Origin: Candidatus Methylomirabilota bacterium
Lineage (GTDB): Bacteria; Methylomirabilota; Methylomirabilia; Methylomirabilales; 2-02-FULL-66-22
Assembly: GCA_016208645.1 (NCBI GenBank)
Contig: JACQXP010000534.1
Span: forward strand, 1 to 13,811
DNA: 13,811 nucleotides
Direction of reading: 5' to 3'
Shown here: positions 6,416 to 12,022 of the stretch, one piece after another
How the letters are laid out: each line of letters begins with the position of its first letter
How positions within the stretch are numbered: position 1 is the first letter of the stretch
Notes under the pieces: model-generated
Seen by the model: the letters and a program-made list of their open reading frames with translations, nothing else
The model's database searches: none
Told to the model about the DNA's origin: nothing
Made by a program: the position numbers and the translations under genes

Positions 6416-7090
6416 CTACTTGCGGAACGGGAAGCCGAGCTGTTCCAATAAGGCCCGGGCCTCTTCGTCGTTTCGGGCCGAGGTCTCGACGCAGATGTCC
6501 ATCCCCCGCGTCATCTCCACCTTGTCGTACCGGATCTCGGGGAAGATGAGCTGCTCCCGGACCCCCAGGGCATAGTTGCCCCGCCCGTCGAAGGACTTGG
6601 TGGGGATCCCCCGGAAGTCGCGGATGCGCGGCAGGGCCACGGAGAGCAGCCGGTCCAGGAATTCGTACATGCGCTCCCCGCGCAACGTCACCTTGCATCC
6701 GATGGCCATGCCCGCCCGGAGCTTGAAGGCCGCCTCGGACTTCCGGGCCCGGGTGACCACCGGCTTCTGGCCGGTGATGGCGGCGAGCTCCGCCACGGCC
6801 GCGTCGATCACCTTGACGTTCCCCACCGCCTCCCCCAGGCCCATGTTGATGACCACCTTCTTGACCTCGGGGACCCGCATCCGGTTCGTGTAGCTGAACT
6901 GCGCCATCAGGCTCGGGACAATGGCGGTCCGGTAGCGTTCCCGCAGCCGTGCCGGGACGCGGGGCACCTGCGGGGCCGCGCGTTCCCGCGCGGCGTCGGG
7001 CTTCCCCTTGGCCGCCTTCTCTCCCTTGCCTGCCTTGGCCGCCTCGGGTGCCCTCTGGGCGCGGGCCTTTCGCTCTGCCTTGTCCGCCAT
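6416..7090 (-). CDS. rplE: 50S ribosomal protein L5 (uL5) with basic N-terminal extension
   Basis: L5 binds 5S rRNA and contacts the P-site tRNA region. The conserved protein starts at about residue 46 (PARLRERYRTAIVPSL) and continues with VKKVVINMGLGEA, KPVVTRARKSEAAFKLR and the C-terminal MTRGMDICVETSARNDEEA. Total length is 224 against about 180 in most bacteria. The extra 45 residues are rich in Ala, Lys and Arg and look disordered. The ATG at 7090 lies 3 bp after the rplX stop and fits coupled translation. An internal GTG at codon 42 (6967) would give a normal-length protein, but no ribosome-binding site precedes it. Confidence 0.95.
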   Translation of the reverse strand: MADKAERKARAQRAPEAAKAGKGEKAAKGKPDAARERAAPQVPRVPARLRERYRTAIVPSLMAQFSYTNRMRVPEVKKVVINMGLGEAVGNVKVIDAAVAELAAITGQKPVVTRARKSEAAFKLRAGMAIGCKVTLRGERMYEFLDRLLSVALPRIRDFRGIPTKSFDGRGNYALGVREQLIFPEIRYDKVEMTRGMDICVETSARNDEEARALLEQLGFPFRK

Positions 7091-7093
7091 GGC

Positions 7094-7423
7094 TCAGTCC
7101 ATCGTCTCGCCGCACTCTCGGCAGACCCGCACCTTGCGCCCGTCCGCCAGCGCCGTGTGGCCGACCCGCACCGGCCGGTCACACTTGCCGCACACCAGCA
7201 ACACGTTACTGACGTGCAGGGGGTTCTCCCGCTCCAGGATGCCTCCCTGCTGGCCGAGGCGGCCCGGCTTGGTGTGGCGCTTGACGAAGTTGATCTTCTC
7301 CACCAGGAGCTTGTCCAGCTTGGGGAGCACGCGCAGGACCTTCCCGCGTTTGCCCTTGTCCTTCCCCGCGATCACCTCGATCAGATCGTTCTTGCGGACC
7401 GCCAGCCGATGCCCGACACCCAT
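7094..7423 (-). CDS. rplX: 50S ribosomal protein L24 (uL24) with C-terminal zinc ribbon
   Basis: L24 is an assembly-initiating protein that binds the 5' part of 23S rRNA. The 109 residues hold a KOW motif (NDLIEVIAGKDKGKRGKVL, about 12-30) and the linker INFVKRHTKP. The C-terminal part has Cys78, Cys81, Cys101 and Cys104, a two-CxxC ribbon found in many but not all bacterial L24 proteins. The ATG at 7423 is preceded by GAGGG, which lies at the edge of the heptamer array of the rplX-rplN gap. Next gene is rplE, 3 bp downstream. Confidence 0.96.
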   Translation of the reverse strand: MGVGHRLAVRKNDLIEVIAGKDKGKRGKVLRVLPKLDKLLVEKINFVKRHTKPGRLGQQGGILERENPLHVSNVLLVCGKCDRPVRVGHTALADGRKVRVCRECGETMD

Positions 7424-7434
7424 GGGCTAGACCC

Positions 7435-7529
7435 TCATTGCGGATTTCGGAATGCGCATTGCGGAATGTCCCAGGTCGGGCCATGATCGGATCCCGAAAT
7501 CCGAATTCCGCATTCCGCATTCCGCATGC
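7435..7529. repeat. GGAATGC/GGATTTC-family heptamer arrays, rplX-rplN gap
   Basis: Positions 7435-7468 hold degenerate units (GCGGATT, TCGGAAT, GCGGAAT). After a 26-bp spacer, 7495-7529 holds five contiguous units in inverted orientation (CGAAATC, CGAATTC, CGCATTC, CGCATTC, CGCATGC), ending one base before the rplN stop codon. CGGATTTCGG at 7441-7450 pairs with CCGAAATCCG at 7494-7503. The unit family is the one in the infA-rpmJ gap. No coding sense. Confidence 0.85.
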
Positions 7530-7530
7530 G

Positions 7531-7899
7531 TCAGATAACCTCGGGCGCCAGGGAAATGATCTTCATGAACTTGGCCTCGCGGAGTTCGCGGGCCACCGGC
7601 CCGAAGATGCGGGTCCCCACCGGATCGTTGTGCTCGTTGATGAGGACCGCGGCATTCCGGTCAAACTTGATGTAGCTGCCATCGGCGCGCCGCTGCTCCT
7701 TCACCGTCCGGACCACCACGGCCTTGACGACCGTGCCCTTCTTCACCCCCCCTTCGGGGATGGCCTCCTTCACGCTGGCGACGATGATGTCTCCCACCCG
7801 GGCGTACCGCTTGGCCGAGCCCCCCAGGACCTTGATCAGCGAGATGCGCTTGGCCCCGGAGTTGTCCGCCACATCCAGGATGGTTCGGAGACCGATCAT
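7531..7899 (-). CDS. rplN: 50S ribosomal protein L14 (uL14)
   Basis: L14 forms part of an intersubunit bridge and is among the most conserved ribosomal proteins. The 122-residue product has the standard length, with the signature DNSGAKRISLIKVLGGSAKR, then VGDIIVASVKEAIPEG and RIFGPVARELREAKFMKIIS. The ATG at 7899 lies 7 bases after AGGG. The gene starts the spc part of the cluster, 70 bp after rpsQ. That gap is GC-rich, with a short CCCGC-TC-GCGGG hairpin (7936-7947) and no array. Secure. Confidence 0.98.
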   Translation of the reverse strand: MIGLRTILDVADNSGAKRISLIKVLGGSAKRYARVGDIIVASVKEAIPEGGVKKGTVVKAVVVRTVKEQRRADGSYIKFDRNAAVLINEHNDPVGTRIFGPVARELREAKFMKIISLAPEVI

Positions 7900-7969
7900 G
7901 TGAGAACCCTGCGCGGGACCCGCTTCCCCGCCCTGCCCGCTCGCGGGAGCCCGGGAATGAGACGGATCG

Positions 7970-8251
7970 TCAGACGGCGCGTTTGAGAACCTCGATCACC
8001 CGCCACCGCTTGTCCTTCGAAATCGGGCGGGTCTCCATCACCCGGACCGTGTCGCCCTCCCGGCAGGTGTTGGCCTCGTCGTGGGCCTTCACCCGGGTCT
8101 TGCGCCGGATCCTCTGGTCGTACGCCTGGTGGCGCACCAGCCGGGAGATCTCCACCACCACGGTCTTCTGCATTTTGTCGCTGACGACGGTGCCCACGGC
8201 CGTCTGCCGCCGGTTGCGATCTTCCCCCACCTGCCCCACCTGTGGCGTCAT
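7970..8251 (-). CDS. rpsQ: 30S ribosomal protein S17 (uS17)
   Basis: S17 is a primary 16S rRNA-binding OB-fold protein needed for early 30S assembly. The 93-residue sequence has GTVVSDKMQKTVVVEISRLV, then KTRVKAHDEANTCREGDTVR and METRPISKDKRWRVIEVLKRAV. The ATG at 8251 overlaps the rpmC stop in ATGA, so it is probably coupled. It is the last gene of the S10 part. The first dozen residues before TAVGTVVS are a short variable leader. Secure. Confidence 0.97.
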   Translation of the reverse strand: MTPQVGQVGEDRNRRQTAVGTVVSDKMQKTVVVEISRLVRHQAYDQRIRRKTRVKAHDEANTCREGDTVRVMETRPISKDKRWRVIEVLKRAV

Positions 8252-8475
8252 GGCTGCGCCGCTCCCTTGGCGGGTGCCGCCGGCCTCGCGTCAGCCAGGG
8301 CACGCTGAGCGGTCCGGATCCGCGCGATGTCGCGGCGGAGCTGCCGGATCCGCATGGGATTCTCCACCTGCGACGAGGCCTGGCGGAGGCGCAGCTTGAA
8401 GAGATCCTCCTGGAGACCAGCCGCCTTCTGGCGGAGCTCCTCGGACGTCAGGTCCTTCAATTCGGCGTACTTCAT
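8248..8475 (-). CDS. rpmC: 50S ribosomal protein L29 (uL29)
   Basis: L29 lies at the peptide-exit side and forms part of the docking site for targeting factors. The 75 residues are a two-helix coiled coil: MKYAELKDLTSEELRQKAAG and LFKLRLRQASSQVENPMRIR, then RDIARIRTAQRALA. An Ala/Pro-rich tail of about ten residues follows. The ATG overlaps the rplP stop (ATGA), and the stop overlaps the rpsQ start, so rplP, rpmC and rpsQ form one coupled group. Confidence 0.96.
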   Translation of the reverse strand: MKYAELKDLTSEELRQKAAGLQEDLFKLRLRQASSQVENPMRIRQLRRDIARIRTAQRALADARPAAPAKGAAQP

Positions 8476-8900
8476 CCTCCCGACACCCCCACACCTTTCC
8501 GGGAGACGAAGCGCGTGGCGATGGGCAGCTTCATGGCCGCCAGGCGCATGGCCTCTTTCGCCTCTGCCTCCGGGATCCCCTCCATCTCGTACAGGATCCG
8601 GCCCGGCTTCACCACGGCCACCCAGCCCTCCGGCGCGCCCTTCCCCTTGCCCATGCGCGTCTCGGCCGGCTTCCGCGTGATGGGCTTATCCGGGAAGATC
8701 CGGATCCAGACCTTGCCGCCCCGCTTCACGTACCGGGTCATGGCCCGCCGGGCGGCCTCGATCTGCCGGTTCGTGAGCCAGGCGGCCTCCAGGGACTTCA
8801 GGCCGTATTGGCCGAAGGCGAGGCTGCTCCCGCGGGTGGCGATCCCTGCCCGGCGGCCCCGCTGCTGCTTCCGGTATTTGACGCGCTTGGGGACCAGCAT
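8472..8900 (-). CDS. rplP: 50S ribosomal protein L16 (uL16)
   Basis: L16 is a late-assembling protein close to the A site of the large subunit. The 142 residues start MLVPKRVKYRKQQRGR and hold the conserved segment FPDKPITRKPAETRMGKGKG (about 69-88), followed by EGWVAVVKPGRILYE. The Arg at 82 corresponds to the position hydroxylated in some bacteria. The ATG at 8900 is preceded by GGAG; the 13 bases from there to the ATG are identical to those before rpsH. The gap to rpsC is 21 bp. Confidence 0.97.
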   Translation of the reverse strand: MLVPKRVKYRKQQRGRRAGIATRGSSLAFGQYGLKSLEAAWLTNRQIEAARRAMTRYVKRGGKVWIRIFPDKPITRKPAETRMGKGKGAPEGWVAVVKPGRILYEMEGIPEAEAKEAMRLAAMKLPIATRFVSRKGVGVSGG

Positions 8901-8921
8901 GCGTGACTCCGCAGGGTGACC

Positions 8922-9656
8922 TTACGCTCGCCCGGTCGGCTTGGGGGTTCCCCGGGGACGGCGGGGGCGGTCGGAAGGCGTCCGGAGGTCCCGGAGCCGC
9001 TCCGACGGCTTGCTCTCCACCCCCAGGGTCTCGGGCAGCACCTCGCCATGGCAGACCCAGGCCTTCACGCCGATGGTGCCGTAGGTGGTCTTGGCCGTGG
9101 TCAGCCCGAAGTCGATGTCCGCCCGCAGCGTGTGCAGCGGGACGCGGCCCTCCCGGTACCACTCGGACCGCGCGATCTCGGCGCCGGCCAGCCGCCCGGC
9201 GCAGCCCACCTTGACCCCCTGGGCCCCCAGCCGCATGGACGACTGCACCGCCTTCTTCATGGCGCGCCGGAAGGCCACGCGCCGTTCGAGCTGCTGGGCA
9301 ATCTGCTCCGCCACGAGCTGGGCGTCCAGCTCGGGCTTGCGCACCTCTTCGATGTCCAGCCGGACCTCTTTCCGGGTCATCCGCGACAGCTCCGCCCGCA
9401 GCTTCTCGACCTCGGACCCCTTCTTGCCGATGATGATCCCGGGCCGCGCGGTGTGGATGATGATGCGGAGCTGGTCCGCCTTCCGCTCGATCTCGATCCG
9501 CGAGACGCCCGAGTGGTACAGCCGTTCCTTGATGTACCGGCGCAGCCGCAGGTCCTCATGGAGCAACTCGGCATAGTTTTTCCCTGCGAACCACCGGGAT
9601 CGCCACGTCTTGATGACCCCCAGGCGGAACCCCAGCGGATGCGTCTTCTGTCCCAC
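8922..9656 (-). CDS. rpsC: 30S ribosomal protein S3 (uS3)
   Basis: S3 lines the mRNA entry channel and helps mRNA helicase activity. The 244 residues start MGQKTHPLGFRLGVIKTWRS, have a KH type 2 domain with the loop GIIIGKKG (73-80), and the C-terminal domain motifs GVKVGCAGRLAGAEIARSEW and RVPLHTLRADIDFG. The end is a basic, Pro-rich tail. The start is GTG at 9656 with a canonical GGAGGT just upstream, the strongest ribosome-binding site seen here. The 216-bp gap before it is the longest in the operon and holds repeats, so S3 probably relies on its own initiation site. Confidence 0.98.
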   Translation of the reverse strand: MGQKTHPLGFRLGVIKTWRSRWFAGKNYAELLHEDLRLRRYIKERLYHSGVSRIEIERKADQLRIIIHTARPGIIIGKKGSEVEKLRAELSRMTRKEVRLDIEEVRKPELDAQLVAEQIAQQLERRVAFRRAMKKAVQSSMRLGAQGVKVGCAGRLAGAEIARSEWYREGRVPLHTLRADIDFGLTTAKTTYGTIGVKAWVCHGEVLPETLGVESKPSERLRDLRTPSDRPRRPRGTPKPTGRA

Positions 9657-9672
9657 GCCGACCTCCGTACTC

Positions 9673-9837
9673 GCCCGAGCCTACTCGCGAAGGCCTTCGC
9701 GAACAGCCTCGGGCAATGACCAATGTCCAATGACCAATGACCAACCGCGGATAGATCTTGGATGGAGTCTGTGACCGGCGCGCTTGGCGCGCCCACCACC
9801 ATTGGTCATTGGGATTTGGTCATTGGTCATTTGGTCC
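9673..9837. repeat. Nested palindromes and ATTGGTC heptamer arrays, rplV-rpsC gap
   Basis: Four layers are seen. The perfect 18-bp palindrome TCGCGAAGGCCTTCGCGA lies at 9685-9702, flanked by GCCCGAG (9673-9679) and CTCGGGC (9708-9714), giving a 42-bp imperfect cruciform. Then 9714-9744 holds four CAATGAC heptamers. GGCGCGC and GCGCGCC (9777-9783, 9787-9793) form a hairpin in the middle. Finally 9801-9828 holds four units in inverted orientation (ATTGGTC), with a further partial unit to 9837. The two arrays can pair around the central hairpin. No coding sense is visible in the 216-bp gap. Confidence 0.88.
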
Positions 9838-9872
9838 AGAGAGCTCACGGATTTCTTCCGCAAATTCTCGCG

Positions 9873-10220
9873 CTAGGCCTCTTCCCGCTCCCGCAACACG
9901 ATGGTGATGTGGCTGGTCCGCTTCCGGATGCGGAAGGCCCGCCCCATGGCCCGCGGCTGGATGCGCTTCCCCGTGGGGCCCTCATTCACGGTGGCCTCTG
10001 CCACCACGAGCCGGTCCACGTCGCGCAGCCCGTGATTCTGGGTGGCGTTGGCCATGGCCGAGCGCAGGACCTTCTCCACCACCCGCGCGGCCTGGCGCTT
10101 GGCCACCTGGACCTGGACCAGGGCGCGGTTCACATCCTGGCCGCGGATCAGGTCCGCCACCAGCCGCGCCTTGCGCGGCGGCACCCGGACGAACCGTGCG
10201 ACTGCTCTCGCTTCTGCCAT
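9873..10220 (-). CDS. rplV: 50S ribosomal protein L22 (uL22)
   Basis: L22 binds 23S rRNA and its long hairpin lines the peptide exit tunnel. The 115-residue sequence starts MAEARAVARFVRVPPRKARL, with the family motif RKARLVADLIRG, then NATQNHGLRDVDRLVVAEA and the tunnel hairpin region GKRIQPRAMGRAFRIRKRTS, ending ITIVLREREEA. The ATG at 10220 follows GAGG. Gaps on both sides (104 and 216 bp) are filled with repeats, so this gene is isolated from its neighbours in translation. Confidence 0.97.
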   Translation of the reverse strand: MAEARAVARFVRVPPRKARLVADLIRGQDVNRALVQVQVAKRQAARVVEKVLRSAMANATQNHGLRDVDRLVVAEATVNEGPTGKRIQPRAMGRAFRIRKRTSHITIVLREREEA

Positions 10221-10238
10221 CCTTCAGCCTCGGTCACC

Positions 10239-10319
10239 GGAAATTGGAAACTGGAAATCGGTAACTGGAAATTGGTCCAGCGTCCAGTTTCCAGCTTCCG
10301 GTTTCCAATTTCCAGTTCC
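10239..10319. repeat. GGAAATT-family heptamer arrays forming a long inverted repeat, rpsS-rplV gap
   Basis: About five units of GGAAATT/GGAAACT type (10239-10275) are followed after an 8-bp spacer by about five units of the reverse-complement type CCAGTTT (10284-10319). GGAAATTGGAAAC at 10239-10251 pairs exactly with 10301-10313; the whole arm 10239-10268 pairs with 10284-10313 with about five mismatches. The predicted RNA hairpin would span almost the full 104-bp gap. The same family recurs in the next gap upstream. Confidence 0.88.
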
Positions 10320-10324
10320 CCGCC

Positions 10325-10609
10325 TTACTTGAGCGCCGTGGACTTGGCGGTGTGGGCACTGTGCCCGCGGAAGGTGCGGGTGGGAGAAAACTCCCCCAGC
10401 TTGTGCCCCACCATGTTCTCCGTGATGTACACCGGGATGAATTTTTTCCCGTTGTGGATCGCCAGGGTGTGGCCGACAAACTCGGGCAGGATGGTGGAAC
10501 GGCGGGACCAAGTCTTGAAGACCTTCTTCTCCCGCGCCCGGTTCAGGGCCTCGATCTTCTTCAGGAGCTTGGGGTCCACGTACGGCCCCTTCTTCAGCGA
10601 TCGCGCCAC
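10325..10609 (-). CDS. rpsS: 30S ribosomal protein S19 (uS19)
   Basis: S19 sits in the head of the small subunit and contacts S13 and the A-site finger. The 94-residue product has the signature ARSLKKGPYVDPKLLKKIE, then WSRRSTILPEFVGHTLAIHN and GHKLGEFSPTRTFRGHS. The start is GTG at 10609 with GGAGAGG just upstream. It lies between rplB and rplV, each separated by a repeat-bearing gap. Length and motifs are normal. Secure. Confidence 0.97.
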   Translation of the reverse strand: MARSLKKGPYVDPKLLKKIEALNRAREKKVFKTWSRRSTILPEFVGHTLAIHNGKKFIPVYITENMVGHKLGEFSPTRTFRGHSAHTAKSTALK

Positions 10610-10639
10610 GCGTCCTCTCCACCCTGTCCCGCTAAGATC

Positions 10640-10691
10640 GGAAATCGGGCACTGGAAATTGGTTCAGCTTCCAGTTTCCAGTTTCCAGCCT
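10640..10691. repeat. GGAAATT-family heptamers, rplB-rpsS gap
   Basis: Degenerate units GGAAATC and GGAAATT (10640-10662) are followed by three units CCAGTTT, CCAGTTT and CCAGCCT (10671-10691). ACTGGAAATTGG at 10651-10662 pairs with CCAGTTTCCAGT at 10671-10682 with one mismatch. This is a shorter copy of the rpsS-rplV element. In the same gap a GC hairpin (10705-10711/10718-10724) lies next to the rplB stop, and CGCCGCTTGAC at 10705-10715 repeats the rplB 3' end (10735-10745). Confidence 0.8.
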
Positions 10692-10727
10692 GCGGGACTC
10701 CTTGCGCCGCTTGACCCAGCGGCGGAG

Positions 10728-11546
10728 CTATTTCCGCCGCTTGACAATGTACCGGTCGGAGGCCTTTCTCTGCTTCCGGGTCTTCACTTCGCCCTTCCCC
10801 CAGGGGCTGCACGGATGCCGACCCCCGGAGCTCTTTCCCTCGCCGCCGCCCAGGGGATGGTCGTGGGGATTCATGGCCACGCCCCGGACGGACGGGCGGA
10901 TGCCCAGCCAGCGCGAGCGTCCCGCCTTGCCGATGGAGACATTCTCGTGCTCCAGGTTCCCGACCTGGCCGATAGTGGCCATGCACGTGAGGCGCACCTT
11001 CCGCATCTCCCCCGAGGGCAGGCGGAGGAGGCCGTAGTCCCCCTCCTTCGCCACGAACTGGGCGGAGGCGCCGGCGGTGCGCACGAGCTGGGCCCCCTTG
11101 CCCGGCTGGAGCTCGACATTGTGCACGGTCACGCCCACCGGGATGTTCCGCAGCGGCAGGGCGTTGCCCACCCGCACCTCGGCGTCGGGACCCGACATCA
11201 CCCGGTCCCCCACCTGGAGGCCCAGGGGGGCCAGGATGTAGCGCTTCTCCCCGTCGGCGTAGTGCAGGAGCGCGATCCGCGAGGATCGGTTCGGGTCGTA
11301 CTCGATGGCGGCCACCCGGGCCGGGATGTCGTGCTTGTCCCGCCGGAAATCAATCAGCCGGTACATCCGCTTGTGCCCGCCCCCGTGGTGCCGACAGGTG
11401 ATGCGCCCCAGGACGTTGCGCCCCCCGGTCTGTCGCAGCGGCACCAGAAGGGACTTCTCGGGGGTCGCCTTGGTGACCTCCTCGAAGGTGGAGACGCTCT
11501 GGAATCGGCGCCCCGGCGATGTCGGTCGGTATTTTCGGACTGGCAT
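10728..11546 (-). CDS. rplB: 50S ribosomal protein L2 (uL2)
   Basis: L2 is a core large-subunit protein needed for subunit joining and peptidyl-transferase assembly. The 272-residue product has the N-terminal VRKYRPTSPGRRFQS, the OB-fold segment GRITCRHHGGGHKRMYRLID, the SH3-like part, and the catalytic-loop motif MNPHDHPLGGGEG, ending in a basic tail. The universal His of DHP is kept, while the usual bacterial VDHPHGGG is HDHPLGGG here. The ATG at 11546 is preceded by AAGGA; an in-frame Met nine codons upstream gives no conserved sequence. It follows rplW after a 185-bp repeat-filled gap. Confidence 0.97.
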   Translation of the reverse strand: MPVRKYRPTSPGRRFQSVSTFEEVTKATPEKSLLVPLRQTGGRNVLGRITCRHHGGGHKRMYRLIDFRRDKHDIPARVAAIEYDPNRSSRIALLHYADGEKRYILAPLGLQVGDRVMSGPDAEVRVGNALPLRNIPVGVTVHNVELQPGKGAQLVRTAGASAQFVAKEGDYGLLRLPSGEMRKVRLTCMATIGQVGNLEHENVSIGKAGRSRWLGIRPSVRGVAMNPHDHPLGGGEGKSSGGRHPCSPWGKGEVKTRKQRKASDRYIVKRRK

Positions 11547-11606
11547 GGTCAACCGTCCTTCACCAATCCACAATCGTCATCAAATTTTCGGGGGCCCATC
11601 CCTCTT

Positions 11607-11728
11607 TCAATTTCGGATTGCGGATTTCGGATTTCGGATTTGAAATTCGAAATTCGACATTCGAAAATCGAAATTCGGTTGGGTGCCTCCCCGTGGCCTC
11701 GGCTCGCGGCTCTCGGCTCCCGGCTCGC
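11607..11728. repeat. Composite heptamer element, rplW-rplB gap (copy 2)
   Basis: Nine contiguous 7-bp units at 11614-11676 pass from CGGATTT type (four) to the inverted GAAATTC type (five). Then comes a GTTGGGTGCCTCCCCGTGG spacer (11678-11696) and four TCGGCTC-type units at 11699-11726, ending just before the rplW stop. Order, spacing and the CCCGTGG-CTCGGCTC junction match the adk-secY element at 2046-2164, more than 9 kb away in the same orientation. No gene or promoter is recognised here. Confidence 0.87.
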
Positions 11729-11731
11729 CGC

Positions 11732-12022
11732 TTACACGCCCTCGTACAGCTCGATGGAATCGCCTTCCTTCAGGGTGGCGATGGCCTTCTTCCAGTCCGA
11801 GGTGCGGCCCTGGAACCGCCCCAATCGCTTGACCTTCCCACGCACTCGGGCCGTACGGACGTCCAGGACCGTGACCTTGAACAATTGCTCGATGGCCTGC
11901 TTGATCTCGATCTTGTTGGCCGTCCTGGCCACCCGGAACAGATACTGGTTCCCCTCCTCCTTCAGGCGGGTCCCCTTCTCCGTCAGGAGCGGCTTCAGCA
12001 CGACCTGATACGGCCCCTTCAT
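11732..12022 (-). CDS. rplW: 50S ribosomal protein L23 (uL23)
   Basis: L23 sits at the tunnel exit and is the docking site for trigger factor and SRP. The 96-residue sequence has YQVVLKPLLTEKGTRLKEEG, then VARTANKIEIKQAIEQLFKV and the end segment LGRFQGRTSDWKKAIATLKE. Length is normal. The ATG at 12022 overlaps the rplD stop in ATGA, so L4 and L23 are probably coupled. The gene ends one heptamer array away from rplB. Confidence 0.97.
   Translation of the reverse strand: MKGPYQVVLKPLLTEKGTRLKEEGNQYLFRVARTANKIEIKQAIEQLFKVTVLDVRTARVRGKVKRLGRFQGRTSDWKKAIATLKEGDSIELYEGV

Noticed and set aside
9673..9837. CRISPR array or insertion sequence in the rplV-rpsC gap
   Set aside because: Units are 7 bp, adjacent and degenerate with no unique spacers, and no transposase frame or clear target duplication is present.
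11607..11728. Internal promoter in the AT-rich array
   Set aside because: I could not find a -35/-10 pair with proper spacing that stands out from the repetitive units; the AT-richness alone is not evidence.
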